A DNA stretch of 38,256 nt from Pseudomonadota bacterium. GTDB taxonomy: Bacteria > Desulfobacterota > Desulfobulbia > Desulfobulbales > SURF-16. Positions within the stretch are counted from its first letter, which is position 1. Each line of letters begins with the position of its first letter. Position numbers and translations under genes: made by a program. The DNA lies in the NCBI GenBank assembly GCA_018822545.1, contig JAHJKA010000077.1, positions 1 through 38,256 on the forward strand, written 5' to 3'. Positions 9,785-18,509 of this stretch are shown one piece after another. Under the pieces are notes generated by a model. It was not told where the DNA came from, did not search any database, and worked only from the letters and a program-made list of their open reading frames with translations.

Positions 9785-10744
9785 TCAGCCGCGCGGGTGG
9801 AATCGTTGATGGATGGCCTTGAGGCGGTCACTGTCCACGTGGGTGTAAATCTGGGTGGTGGCGATATCAGCATGGCCAAGCATCATTTGTACAGCTCTTA
9901 AATCCGCGTCGTGGGCCAGAAGATGGCTGGCAAAGGAGTGACGCAGGACATGGGGCGATATCTTGTGAGAGATCCCGGCAGCTTTCGCCCATGCTTTGAT
10001 AATCTGCCAGAAGCGGGCTCTTGTCATGCCGGTACCCCGGCTGGTGATAAAGACCAGGGGGCTCGTTCGTTTTTTGAGTAAAAGGGGTCTGCTCGTTTTG
10101 AGATAGACAGCGAGGATGACCCTGGCCTCCTTGCCAAAGGGAATGAGGCGTTCCTTGTCCCCTTTGCCGAGGACCCGAATAAAACCAGACTGCATATTGA
10201 TGGCAGCAAGGGGCAGAGAGACGAGCTCTGTGACCCGGAGACCGGTGGCATACAGCAGCTGCAGCATGGCATGGTCCCGTTGGCTGAGAGGCCCTGGGAA
10301 ATAGGTTTTTAAAAGTTTGTCAACCTCAGCCACCGAAAGAACTTTGGGCAGAGGACGGCCTAATTTGGGTGAATCAAGATGAGTGGTGGGATCGGTGGCA
10401 ATAATGTTTTCGCTGAGGAGAAAACGAAAAAAAGCACGAAAGGTTGAAAGTTTGCGACTTGCGGAACGGCTGTTGATAAGCTCAGCATGGAGCTTGACGA
10501 AATAGGCGCGCAGATGCTTAGGGGTAACAGTTTCAAGAGAAAGTTTTTTGCTGTGCAGAAAAGCAAAAAGGCCCTGCAGGTCAGTGTGGTAGGCCGCCAG
10601 GGTATTCTGGGCAAGCCGACGTTCAGCAGCCAGATAATGGAGAAAGAGATCACGACTGCCGGACATCTCAGGTGGCAGCTGGGCGGAATTCTTTTGTGGG
10701 CGTATAAGGGGTCGCGATGATTTCTGAGGTTTGTCAGTGGTCAT
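9785..10744 (-). CDS. xerD: Tyrosine site-specific recombinase, XerD type
   Basis: The 319-residue protein has an N-terminal SAM-like core-binding domain (about 28-115) and a C-terminal catalytic domain. The active-site set is complete: R170 in ATGLRVTEL, the lysine of the GKGDKER hairpin (193-199), H265xxR268, H291 in MLGHADIATTQ and nucleophile Y300. XerC and XerD form the complex that resolves chromosome dimers at dif. XerD is favoured over XerC from overall pattern, but the two are hard to separate by eye. An extra 27-residue polar N-terminus precedes an alternative ATG at 10666. No mobile-element genes are adjacent, which supports a housekeeping Xer rather than an integrase. Confidence 0.85.
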   Translation of the reverse strand: MTTDKPQKSSRPLIRPQKNSAQLPPEMSGSRDLFLHYLAAERRLAQNTLAAYHTDLQGLFAFLHSKKLSLETVTPKHLRAYFVKLHAELINSRSASRKLSTFRAFFRFLLSENIIATDPTTHLDSPKLGRPLPKVLSVAEVDKLLKTYFPGPLSQRDHAMLQLLYATGLRVTELVSLPLAAINMQSGFIRVLGKGDKERLIPFGKEARVILAVYLKTSRPLLLKKRTSPLVFITSRGTGMTRARFWQIIKAWAKAAGISHKISPHVLRHSFASHLLAHDADLRAVQMMLGHADIATTQIYTHVDSDRLKAIHQRFHPRG

Positions 10745-10815
10745 TCAGATCAGGAAGGAGCAGTCAAAGTGGCCGCTCCATTCCCGTCTGTGTCTCAGAA
10801 AGGCGGGACTAAAAA

Positions 10816-11010
10816 CTAGTCGCGGATTGAGCGGTAAACCGTCTTGCGCAGCTTGCGTTTGGCCTCGGCCTGTTTGCGGCGGCGCTTTACACTTGGTTTT
10901 TCATAGCACTCACGGCGTTTGAGTTCTTTTTTCATGCCGTCAAGCTGCAGCTTTTTCTTCAGTTGGCGAATGGCGTATTCGATGTCGCCACGTACTTCAA
11001 CTTCAATCAT
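10816..11010 (-). CDS. rpsU: 30S ribosomal protein S21
   Basis: The product is a 64-residue basic protein beginning MIEVEVR, with the S21 hallmark RRECYEKPSVKRRRKQAEAKRK. S21 joins the small subunit near the anti-Shine-Dalgarno and aids initiation. The ATG at 11010 is preceded by GGAG at ideal spacing, which decides the start against a 9-residue longer frame. A strong promoter lies about 100 bases upstream, giving a long leader. The gene is not in the usual rpsU-dnaG-rpoD arrangement; it stands alone between xerD and a channel gene. Confidence 0.95.
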   Translation of the reverse strand: MIEVEVRGDIEYAIRQLKKKLQLDGMKKELKRRECYEKPSVKRRRKQAEAKRKLRKTVYRSIRD

Positions 11011-11118
11011 GATAACTCCGTATAGAGACGTTTGCACCGTTAAAACGATGCGAGGATAAGTATATATCTGACAAAGGTCAGTTCAATTAATAATGCATGA
11101 CCACAAAAACAAACAGTC

Positions 11119-11148
11119 CTTATAAAGGATGGTCGCCGTTCTTGTCAA
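11119..11148 (-). promoter_or_regulatory. Sigma-70-type promoter for rpsU
   Basis: On the minus strand a consensus TTGACA (11143-11148) is separated by 18 bases from TATAAG (11119-11124), five of six matches to the -10 consensus. It points at rpsU and implies a leader of roughly 100 bases. Confidence 0.75.
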
Positions 11149-11178
11149 TGGATTTCGGGGCCAGCGTTTAGAAAAGTT

Positions 11179-12516
11179 TCAACTTTTGTTCCTGATGAGC
11201 TTCACCACCGTGTCGATTACCTCGGCGGATTCAGGGCTTTTTACAACAACCTGATCGGCGCCAGCTGCCAAGGCATTCTTTCTGGTCTGCTCCTGCTCGT
11301 CGGCCGTAAAGACAATGAGCTTGATAGGATAGGTCAAGATTTTACGGACCTTTTTAACGACCTCAATACCGGAGAGTTCCGGCAGCATGAAGTCAATGAC
11401 CGCGGCGTCTGGTTTTTCTTCCAGGATGAGCTCCAGACCCTTCCTGCCGTCGGAGGCGGTGAGTGGAATAAAGCCAGCCTTTTGAAAGAGACGGGCATAA
11501 AGATGAACAATCACCGGGTTGTCGTCGACAATGACGATCTTCTGCGGCGTGGCCTCGATGAGTTCCTCCTCCAGGGCGCCTTCTTCGAGGATAAGTATCT
11601 TATCATCCACCTGCAAGAGCGTGGACGGATCAGGATGGATGAAGTCGCGGTCTTGACGGCGCAGGCCGATAATATCGCGGCCCATCTTGGTGGTCAGCTC
11701 GGCAATGGATTTATCCACCATGCTGGAGCCTTCCTTGATGTCCACCCATTGAGGATGCATGGCAACCGACGAGGTAATTATCTCAGGCATATGGCCGGTG
11801 GCGCTGAGGATGTTTTCGGCGATATGTTTGCCGGCTGTGGCGTGGGGGCAGACCACGCTGTCGGCGCCGGCCTTGAGAATTTTTTGTTCTGCCGAGGATT
11901 CAGCGGAGCGGGAGATGATGCGCAGCGTAGGGTTTAACTCACGGGCTGTAAGCGTTGTAAAGAGGTTGAGGGGGTCGGTTTCAAGCAAGGCCAGAAGACC
12001 GCTTGCCCGTTTAATTCCAGCATTTATCAGATTTTCGTCTGAAGTGGCATCACCCTGAATATAGTGGAGGCCCTGCTCTTTAAGTTTCTCACAAGTTTCG
12101 TCGGAAAACTCGATGATAACAATGGGGATGCCGTGCTCAGTAAAATATTGGGCTGCAGCCTGACCCACCCTGCCATAACCGCAGATGATATAATGTTTTT
12201 GGAGTTTGCTTATTCGTGTCTGCATTTTTTTTCTCTCCGCATTTTTACTCCATACCTGTTCTAAAACAGATTCCGCAATACTATGGGCGGCATAGGCAAG
12301 GCCGCCAAAACCGACAATAATAAGAACAACGGTAAACATCCGGCCTGGCCCTGACAGGGGAACAATCTCACCAAAGCCCACCGTGGTGATGGTGATTATC
12401 GTCATATAAAAGGCATCAATAAAACCATAGTCTTCGACAATCATATAGCCGGAGGTGCCGAAGCTGATGGTGCCCAGGCAAAAGAGAATGGCAATGGTGA
12501 GACGGTTTGAAGCCAT
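11179..12516 (-). CDS. Two-TM potassium channel with RCK domain fused to a response-regulator receiver domain
   Basis: From the ATG at 12516 the product has 445 residues; an upstream TTG at 12603 would add 29 residues without a good ribosome site. Order of parts: TM1, a pore loop with selectivity filter TTVGFGE, TM2, an RCK/TrkA-N Rossmann domain (IICGYGRVGQ), an RCK-C domain, then a complete CheY-like receiver. The receiver has the acidic pair in IVDDN, phospho-acceptor Asp in VIDFMLPELSG, Thr in VFTAD and Lys in VVVKSPES. Channel plus RCK is a known MthK-like layout; the receiver suggests that phosphorylation gates the channel, which is inference. No kinase gene is adjacent. Confidence 0.9.
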   Translation of the reverse strand: MASNRLTIAILFCLGTISFGTSGYMIVEDYGFIDAFYMTIITITTVGFGEIVPLSGPGRMFTVVLIIVGFGGLAYAAHSIAESVLEQVWSKNAERKKMQTRISKLQKHYIICGYGRVGQAAAQYFTEHGIPIVIIEFSDETCEKLKEQGLHYIQGDATSDENLINAGIKRASGLLALLETDPLNLFTTLTARELNPTLRIISRSAESSAEQKILKAGADSVVCPHATAGKHIAENILSATGHMPEIITSSVAMHPQWVDIKEGSSMVDKSIAELTTKMGRDIIGLRRQDRDFIHPDPSTLLQVDDKILILEEGALEEELIEATPQKIVIVDDNPVIVHLYARLFQKAGFIPLTASDGRKGLELILEEKPDAAVIDFMLPELSGIEVVKKVRKILTYPIKLIVFTADEQEQTRKNALAAGADQVVVKSPESAEVIDTVVKLIRNKS

Positions 12517-12679
12517 GAGTTTGATTGGATCCTGTGTGCAGACGGTTTTTAAAGGGCTAAGATCTTCTCTTGATAGGGTATGAAAAGTTGAAGCAGAAGG
12601 CAAAAAAATATGAATAGGCAGAGCGTAATTCTTTTTTTGATTCCCCTGGGTTTTATGGAGAGATTTCTAGGCGGGTGTC

Positions 12680-14050
12680 CTAAAAGATCTTGCCTGGATT
12701 CATGATATTTAACGGGTCAAAAAGTTTTTTGAGTTGTTGCTGGATATCAAGGCTCGTTTCCGAGAGTTCCATGCCCAGGAAAGGAGCCTTGGTGATGCCA
12801 ATTCCATGCTCACCAGACAATGTGCCCTTAAGATCGAGTACTTCACGGAAAAGGGCCTCTTTGGCCTGTGCGCCGCTGCTGACTTCTTCGGGATTTGCCT
12901 TATCCAGCATGATATTGACATGGATATTGCCGTCGCCAGCATGGCCGAAGGTGAAGATGGGCAGCTTAAAGCGTTTGCTGAGTTCTTCGGCGCAGGCGAC
13001 AAGTTCTGGAATTTTGCTGCGTGGCACCACGATATCTTCGCTGATCTTATCAGGCTTCAAGTTAAAAGCAGCAGGGGATACGGACCGTCGAGCCATCCAC
13101 AGGGCCTCCACTTCTTCAGGGTTTGCTGCTTTTTTGCAGAGCAGAATCTCCTTGTGGCCAGCCAAGAAATCGTCCAGTCTGCTGCTTTGCAATGCCACGG
13201 ATTGCCCATCGCCATCCAGCTCAACAAGGAGCATGGCCTTGGCCTCGGCTGGCAGAACAAAAGGCAGCTTGTCAGCCACCAGGCCCAAGGCGGTATTGTC
13301 GAGATATTCAAGGGTGGAGGGCGTGTGTTCTTTGAGCATGGCGGCAACTAAGGCAGCGGCTGGCGCCATATCTGCAAAGAGGAGGAGGATGGTTTTGCTG
13401 GCTGTGGGCCGGGAGGTCAGGCGGAGGATAATTTTGGTAATAACGCCTAAGGTTCCTTCGGAACCGATAAAGAGCCGGGTGAGATCGTAACCCACCACGC
13501 CCTTGCGGGTGCGGACACCGGTTTCCAGGATGCGGCCATCAGCCAGTACCACTTCGAGGCCGAGGACATAGTCACGGGTGACCCCGTATTTAACGGCGCT
13601 GGGGCCGCCGGCGCATTCCGCCACGTTACCGCCCAGGGTACAGAACTTGAGGCTGGCTGGATCGGGCGGGTAGAAAAGACCCAAGGGTGCCACGGCCTCG
13701 CGGAGTTTGCCGGTAATCACCCCGGGTTCGACGATGGCAATCTGGTTTTCTTCGTCAATCTCCAGGATACGGTTCATTCTGCCCAGGGCAAGAATCAGAC
13801 CCCCGGCCACCGGCAGAGAACCGCCGGTCATGCCGCTGCCTGCACCACGGGGCACCACGGGAATGGCGCTTGCGCTGGCCAGGGTCATGATCTTGCTGAT
13901 CTGCTCGGTGCTCTCCGGAAAGGCCACGGCTTCAGGAACAAATTGCTGGCCGGTGCCATCGTAGGAATAGCATTGCAGCTCTTCGGCTGCAGTTTCCAGA
14001 CGATCCGCACCGACTATATCTTTAAGGGCTTGAATTATATGGCTATCCAT
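12680..14050 (-). CDS. FAD-binding oxidase, GlcD family (glycolate/D-lactate dehydrogenase subunit type)
   Basis: With the ATG at 14050 the protein has 456 residues, the usual GlcD size. The FAD_binding_4 domain shows VPRGAGSGMTGGSLP, GLFYPPDPAS, GGNVAECAGGPSAVKYG and GSEGTLGVITK. The C-terminal FAD-linked oxidase domain has FTFGHAGDGNIHVN and SGEHGIGITK. Enzymes of this family oxidise 2-hydroxy acids such as glycolate or D-lactate. The usual iron-sulfur partner (GlcF-like) is absent nearby, so the electron acceptor is unknown. In-frame ATGs at 14107 and 14164 exist upstream; none has a clear Shine-Dalgarno. It is divergent from ddl. Confidence 0.9.
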   Translation of the reverse strand: MDSHIIQALKDIVGADRLETAAEELQCYSYDGTGQQFVPEAVAFPESTEQISKIMTLASASAIPVVPRGAGSGMTGGSLPVAGGLILALGRMNRILEIDEENQIAIVEPGVITGKLREAVAPLGLFYPPDPASLKFCTLGGNVAECAGGPSAVKYGVTRDYVLGLEVVLADGRILETGVRTRKGVVGYDLTRLFIGSEGTLGVITKIILRLTSRPTASKTILLLFADMAPAAALVAAMLKEHTPSTLEYLDNTALGLVADKLPFVLPAEAKAMLLVELDGDGQSVALQSSRLDDFLAGHKEILLCKKAANPEEVEALWMARRSVSPAAFNLKPDKISEDIVVPRSKIPELVACAEELSKRFKLPIFTFGHAGDGNIHVNIMLDKANPEEVSSGAQAKEALFREVLDLKGTLSGEHGIGITKAPFLGMELSETSLDIQQQLKKLFDPLNIMNPGKIF

Positions 14051-14206
14051 TGACAATGGGGGTCCATGTTTGATAGTTGTTGGAAGTCGTATTTCTTGGT
14101 TTACCATGAAGAAGATAAAGTACGAAGTTTTTGTTGCGCTCCCTCCCCAAAGCAGCGTACTCAAGGAGGCGAGGGTGTACCACCTAAGTCACAGAAGGAG
14201 ATCATT

Positions 14207-15139
14207 ATGGCAGAAAAAATACGCCTGGCTCTCATTGCCGGCGGCAAGTCAGGGGAGAGAGAGGTTTCTCTGGCCGGGTCCCGTGGTGTTCTCGCCGCCC
14301 TGGACACCAATAAATATCAGGTGAGTCAGTATGATCCGGCCACCGATTTGGCGCGCCTGGTTGGCGATGCCGACAAATTGGATGTTGCCTTCATCCTTCT
14401 CCATGGGCCACTGGGTGAAGATGGCTCCATGCAGGGAACCCTTGACCTCCTTGGCATCCCCTATCAGGGGGCTGGCGTCTTGGGCAGTGCCCTGGCCATG
14501 GATAAGAATCTGGCCAAAATGATGTACCGCGAGGCAGGGCTGAAGGTTGCCAACTGGCAGATGGCCTCCTCAGAGGATATTGACAATCCCGGCCCTCTTG
14601 CTGCCAAATTGAATTTGCCGGTGGTGGTTAAGCCGGTGCGCCAGGGCTCAAGCCTGGGTATGTCCATTGCTCACAATGAAGAGGAGCTTGCCGCCGGCCT
14701 GGCCCTGGCCTTTAAATACGATAACGAGGTCATGGTCGAGGAATTTATCAAGGGCCGCGAAATAACCTGCGGCGTCTTGGGCAATAAGGAATTAATCCCC
14801 TTGCCCTTGGTGGAGATCATTCCTGGCGCCGAGTATCCTTTCTTTGATTACCAGGCCAAGTATCAACCTGGCGCCAGCAAGGAGGTGTGTCCGGCTGAAT
14901 TTGATGCCGAAACCACCCGTAAAGCCCAGGAGTATGGCATGATGGCCCATCGGGCCCTGCATTTAAAAGGCTACAGCCGGACGGATATGATGGTGGCTGA
15001 AAATGGCGATATCTATGTCATTGAGACCAACACCATCCCCGGGATGACGCCGACCAGTCTGCTGCCCCAGGCCGCCAAGGCCTTTGGTCTTGATTTTGGG
15101 CAGCTTCTAGATAGGTTGATTGAGTTGGCGATGGAGTAG
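14207..15139 (+). CDS. ddl: D-alanine--D-alanine ligase
   Basis: The start is the ATG at 14207, which has GGAG at good spacing, giving 310 residues. This ATP-grasp enzyme makes D-Ala-D-Ala for peptidoglycan. Visible motifs are GGKSGEREVSLAGS at the N-terminus, HGPLGEDGSMQGTLDLLGIPYQG, VKPVRQGSSLGM, VEEFIKGREITCGVLG, and the C-terminal metal and substrate loop IETNTIPGMTPTSLLPQ. It stands alone, away from mur genes, divergent from the FAD oxidase and convergent with serS across an inverted-repeat element. Confidence 0.95.
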   Translation: MAEKIRLALIAGGKSGEREVSLAGSRGVLAALDTNKYQVSQYDPATDLARLVGDADKLDVAFILLHGPLGEDGSMQGTLDLLGIPYQGAGVLGSALAMDKNLAKMMYREAGLKVANWQMASSEDIDNPGPLAAKLNLPVVVKPVRQGSSLGMSIAHNEEELAAGLALAFKYDNEVMVEEFIKGREITCGVLGNKELIPLPLVEIIPGAEYPFFDYQAKYQPGASKEVCPAEFDAETTRKAQEYGMMAHRALHLKGYSRTDMMVAENGDIYVIETNTIPGMTPTSLLPQAAKAFGLDFGQLLDRLIELAME

Positions 15140-15213
15140 GCCTTCGGCAGGCTCAGGGGCCGATGTCTCTGGTGTTGAGGGGAGGTGGCGCTCTCTGCGA
15201 GAGATGTTCTGTT

Positions 15214-15283
15214 AACCACAAAGGCACAAAGACACAAAGAGAGGGTATCAAAAAAATCTCTGTGTCTTTGTGCCTTTGTGGTT
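15214..15283. repeat. Long inverted repeat between ddl and serS
   Basis: A 23-base perfect inverted repeat (15214-15236 with 15261-15283) is built on the unit CACAAAGGCACAAAGACACA. The pairing extends inward after a 2-base slip (AGAGA with TCTCT). It sits between two convergent genes, so it could end transcripts from both sides, but no long T-run follows either arm. Confidence 0.8.
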
Positions 15284-15302
15284 TGGTCACCAGGGGTGAT
15301 TC

Positions 15303-16574
15303 TTAAAAACGGGTCTCAAAATAGGGGTCCAGCACTTTGGGTATTTTGATGGTGCCGTCCTCCTGCTGGTAGTTTTCGTAGATGGCGGCCAGGGTGCGGC
15401 CTACGGCCAGACCGGAACCGTTTAGGGTGTGGACAAAGGTGGATTTTTTCTCACCTTCCGGCCGGTAGCGGATACCGCCCCGGCGGGCCTGAAAATCGCC
15501 GAAATTACTACAGGAAGAGATCTCCCGGTAGGTGTTCTGGGCCGGCATCCAGACCTCGATATCATAGGTCTTGCGGGCGGAAAAGCCCAAGTCCCCGGAG
15601 CACAGAGTTACCACCCGGTAGGGCAGCTCCAGAAGCTGCAACACCTCTTCGGCATCGGCCAAGAGGGCGTCAAGCTCGGTATCCGATTCCTCGGGGCGGG
15701 TGAATTTTACCAGCTCCACCTTGTCAAACTGATGCTGGCGGATTAGGCCCTTGGTGTCGCGGCCGTAGGAGCCTGCCTCGGAGCGAAAACAGGGGGTATA
15801 GGCGCAGAATTTAACCGGCAGTTCGGCCGGACTTAGGGTTTCATCCCGGAAGATATTGGTCACCGGCACTTCGGCCGTCGGGATGAGCCAAAGCTCGCGC
15901 TCGGAAACCCCCGTCTTAAAAAGATCCTCTGCGAATTTTGGGAGCTGGCCGGTTGCGGTCATCGATTCGGTGTTGACCAGAAAGGGCGGCAGCACCTCGG
16001 TGTAGCCGTGGCGTTGGGTATGAAGATCCATCATGAAGTTGATCAGCGCCCTTTCCAGCCGGCAGGCAAAACCCTTGAGCAGGGCAAAACGGGCCCCGGA
16101 AATCTTGGCGGCCCTTTTGAAATCAATGGTACCGTCTTCTTCCCCCAGCTCATGGTGGGCCTTGGCGGCGAAGGAAAACTGGGTGGGTTTGCCCCAAACG
16201 CGCTCTTCAACATTATCGCTGTCGCTGTTACCGAACGGCACGGAATCATGGGGGATATTGGGGATGGACATGACGATGTCCTGCAGATCCGCTTCAATGG
16301 TGACAAGCTGTCCCTCAATTTCCTTAATCCGCTCATTCACCTGGTGCATCTCGGTAATCAAGGCCTCGGCATCTTTTTTGGCCTTTTTGAGCTGGGCAAC
16401 TTCTTGCGATACGATCTTGCGCTTGTTGCGCAGGCCTTCGACCTCGGTGAGAGAGTCGCGACGTTTCTGATCAATGGCGACAAATTCGCCAATACGGGAA
16501 TTTTCAATGCCGCGGAATTTGAGTTTGTCTGTGACGAGATCTATATTTTCCCGAATGAAACGGAGTTCTAACAT
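15303..16574 (-). CDS. serS: Seryl-tRNA synthetase
   Basis: This 423-residue class IIa synthetase charges tRNA-Ser. The first 110 residues form the long antiparallel coiled-coil arm (basic/acidic heptads around 30-100). The catalytic core shows TAEVPVTNIFRDE, motif 2 (CFRSEAGSYGRDTKGLIRQHQFDKVE) and motif 3 (GSGLAVGRTLAAIYENYQ). AAGGA lies about 10 bases before the ATG. It lies downstream of moeA on the same strand, separated by 126 bases that hold an imperfect inverted repeat, so read-through from the mob/moe genes is possible. Confidence 0.97.
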   Translation of the reverse strand: MLELRFIRENIDLVTDKLKFRGIENSRIGEFVAIDQKRRDSLTEVEGLRNKRKIVSQEVAQLKKAKKDAEALITEMHQVNERIKEIEGQLVTIEADLQDIVMSIPNIPHDSVPFGNSDSDNVEERVWGKPTQFSFAAKAHHELGEEDGTIDFKRAAKISGARFALLKGFACRLERALINFMMDLHTQRHGYTEVLPPFLVNTESMTATGQLPKFAEDLFKTGVSERELWLIPTAEVPVTNIFRDETLSPAELPVKFCAYTPCFRSEAGSYGRDTKGLIRQHQFDKVELVKFTRPEESDTELDALLADAEEVLQLLELPYRVVTLCSGDLGFSARKTYDIEVWMPAQNTYREISSCSNFGDFQARRGGIRYRPEGEKKSTFVHTLNGSGLAVGRTLAAIYENYQQEDGTIKIPKVLDPYFETRF

Positions 16575-16597
16575 GGTATTAAGATCCTTTTAGGGGA

Positions 16598-16666
16598 GTT
16601 AACGAATGTAAAGAATGTAAAGAAACAAAGAAGATTAAGAACTTACCATTCTTTAGCTTCTATAAC
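16598..16666. repeat. Imperfect A/G-rich inverted repeat between moeA and serS
   Basis: The arm 16598-16617 pairs with 16647-16666 at 16 of 20 positions. The arms are purine-rich on one strand and include the word TAAAGAATG, which also occurs in the larger element at 19191-19290. It fills much of the 126-base gap between moeA and serS. Confidence 0.6.
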
Positions 16667-16700
16667 TTCGCTACGTTCCTTAGCTTCTTTATTTACAAAA

Positions 16701-17876
16701 TCACCACTCTGTCAAGTGAATCGTCACCAGTTCCCCTTTTTTGAGACAACGCCGATGGGCCGGGACCAAGATAATACAGCTGGCGGCCTCGTGGCGATCC
16801 GCCGGTCGTACCTGGCAACGGCCATTGGCCAGGGTGAGAATGCCGCCCTTGAGGTTGAGCAGTCCCTTTTGTTTTATGGCGAGTTCCTCGGTGAGCTCGG
16901 CCCGCAGGGTTTTGGGTCCTGGTTTCTTGCGGCCCTGAAGGGCGAGAAGCGCCGGATGGACCAGCTCATGAAAGAGCAGGCGCACTGCCGGTGGCGGTCC
17001 TGGCAGGGCAAAAAACAGGGTGTCGTTTTTGGTGCCGAACAGGGTGGCCTTGCCGGGGCGCAGCTTGAGGGCCCGGTAATGAATGGTGACGCCGAGCTGA
17101 GTTAAGGCTTGGGCCACCAGGTCATATTTGCCTGGTCCCATACCGCCGGTGGTGATAACCAGATCAGCCTGGGAGGACATCTCTTTCAGACTGTTGAGGA
17201 TGGCAGGAATGTCATCCTTTACTGTGGCAGCATCGCTCACCAGGCCACCACTTTTGGCAATGAGGCCGGCCAGGAGAAAGCGGTTGCCGGAAATGACCTG
17301 GCCGGGCAGGGGGCTGTCATCGACAAGCTCACTGCCCGTGCAGATGATGGCAGCCTTTGGCCGAGCGTAGACCTTGATGGATTGTGCACCGGCCGTGGCT
17401 GCCAGGTGCATATGGCCCGGCGTTATCATCTCGCCGCTTTTGACAATATGATGGCCTTTTTTGACATCAGTACCCACCTTGCGGATGTGGGAACGGCTGG
17501 GGCAGTGCAGGTCACTCAACACGCCTTTTGTTTCCCGGCACTCCTCAAAGGGGACTACCTGGTCGCAGGACTCAGGGACGCGACCACCGGTCATGATGCG
17601 GATGGCGGTGTGGTTCTTGACCCTATGTTCCTGGGTGGAGCCGGCGGCGATTTCAGAAATAATGGGGATGTGGCAGCCCTCGACACAGTCTTCCCGTCGC
17701 AGGGCAAAACCGTCCATGGCCGATTGCCGGAAATGGGGAATGGGCAGGGCGGCCGTCAGGGATTGGGCGCAGACTCGGCCGCAGGCCTCAAGCAGAGAGA
17801 TTTCCTCACTGGCCAGGGTCGGGCTATGGCTGACAATCAGTTTTCGGGCCTGGTCAAGGTCGAGTTGGCTGTTCAT
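16701..17876 (-). CDS. moeA: Molybdopterin molybdenumtransferase, MoeA family
   Basis: The 391-residue protein follows MoeA domain order: N-terminal domains with HFRQSAMDGFALR and IRIMTGGRVPESCDQVVPFEE, a MoaB/MogA-like domain with AIICTGSELV, VISGNRFLLAGLI and TTGGMGPGKYDLV, and a C-terminal beta domain. MoeA inserts molybdate into adenylated molybdopterin. Two signatures differ from the textbook forms: GGMGPGKYD where GGVSVGxYD is usual, and LPGPPPAV where LPGNPVSA is usual. The aspartate is kept. It may be a divergent MoeA or one adapted to another metal or cofactor form. It lies 36 bases behind mobA. Confidence 0.88.
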   Translation of the reverse strand: MNSQLDLDQARKLIVSHSPTLASEEISLLEACGRVCAQSLTAALPIPHFRQSAMDGFALRREDCVEGCHIPIISEIAAGSTQEHRVKNHTAIRIMTGGRVPESCDQVVPFEECRETKGVLSDLHCPSRSHIRKVGTDVKKGHHIVKSGEMITPGHMHLAATAGAQSIKVYARPKAAIICTGSELVDDSPLPGQVISGNRFLLAGLIAKSGGLVSDAATVKDDIPAILNSLKEMSSQADLVITTGGMGPGKYDLVAQALTQLGVTIHYRALKLRPGKATLFGTKNDTLFFALPGPPPAVRLLFHELVHPALLALQGRKKPGPKTLRAELTEELAIKQKGLLNLKGGILTLANGRCQVRPADRHEAASCIILVPAHRRCLKKGELVTIHLTEW

Positions 17877-17912
17877 GGCTTCGGTAAGTATACCCTTGTT
17901 GATGACTGACTC

Positions 17913-18509
17913 CTAAGACTGCAATAGGTCGGTAAGGGCCTCAAGATCTGGTAATCTGTTTATATTCTCAAAACTGACAAGACGCGGATCAGCTTGCCGC
18001 AGAAGCGGTTCCGGGATTTTTTTGGTTTGGAGCTGTTCAAAAAGGCGGTTCAACGTGCGCTGCCCCTCGTTAAGATTTCCTTCAATAACAGGCAGGCAGC
18101 TTTTCTGGTACACCGCGCAGAGTGGTTCCAGGCCTTGCTTGAGTTCCGGGACCACTATTTCCCAGCCAGCAGACTCCTGGCACAGCAGTCTGACCAGTGG
18201 TTCCTGGATAAGGGGCATGTCACACCCGACAACAAAGATCTGCGGGCTCGCCACCTTGTTGAGGGCGGCATGGATACCGGCCAGAGGGCCGGAGCCTATG
18301 AAAATGTCGCCAGTCATGGGCCAGCCAAGAAACTCATAGGTTTCCGGGCTGTTTGTCACCAGCAGGGTCTCACTGAAAAGGCGGCTGAAGAGCTCGGCGG
18401 CGTGGCTGATCAGGGGCTTACCCCGGAAAAAGGCAAGGGCCTTGTTGCTGCCAAAACGGCTGCTTTTGCCGCCCGCCAAAAGTACCCCGGCTGTGTCAGC
18501 AATCATCAT
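17913..18509 (-). CDS. mobA: Molybdenum cofactor guanylyltransferase MobA
   Basis: The 198-residue nucleotidyltransferase begins with the signature VLLAGGKSSRFGSNKALAFFRGKPL and has GSGPLAGIHAAL and VVGCDMPLI, as in MobA. It attaches GMP to the molybdenum cofactor to give the bis-MGD form used by the DMSO reductase family. Its start lies 14 bases inside the end of mobB (overlap 18496-18509), so the two are co-translated. Together with moeA downstream it forms a late-stage cofactor-maturation group. Confidence 0.92.
   Translation of the reverse strand: MMIADTAGVLLAGGKSSRFGSNKALAFFRGKPLISHAAELFSRLFSETLLVTNSPETYEFLGWPMTGDIFIGSGPLAGIHAALNKVASPQIFVVGCDMPLIQEPLVRLLCQESAGWEIVVPELKQGLEPLCAVYQKSCLPVIEGNLNEGQRTLNRLFEQLQTKKIPEPLLRQADPRLVSFENINRLPDLEALTDLLQS

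Noticed and set aside
10745..10815. A terminator between rpsU and xerD
   Set aside because: Only a 5-bp TCCCG/CGGGA pairing with a long loop and no T-run can be drawn.
12690..13490. A 266-codon open frame on the plus strand inside the FAD oxidase gene
   Set aside because: It lies fully antisense to a well-conserved gene, has low-complexity Ser/Arg-rich translation and no ribosome site.
15160..15300. A CRISPR-like array suggested by the repeating CACAAAG words
   Set aside because: There is only one inverted pair, with no regular direct repeats and spacers.
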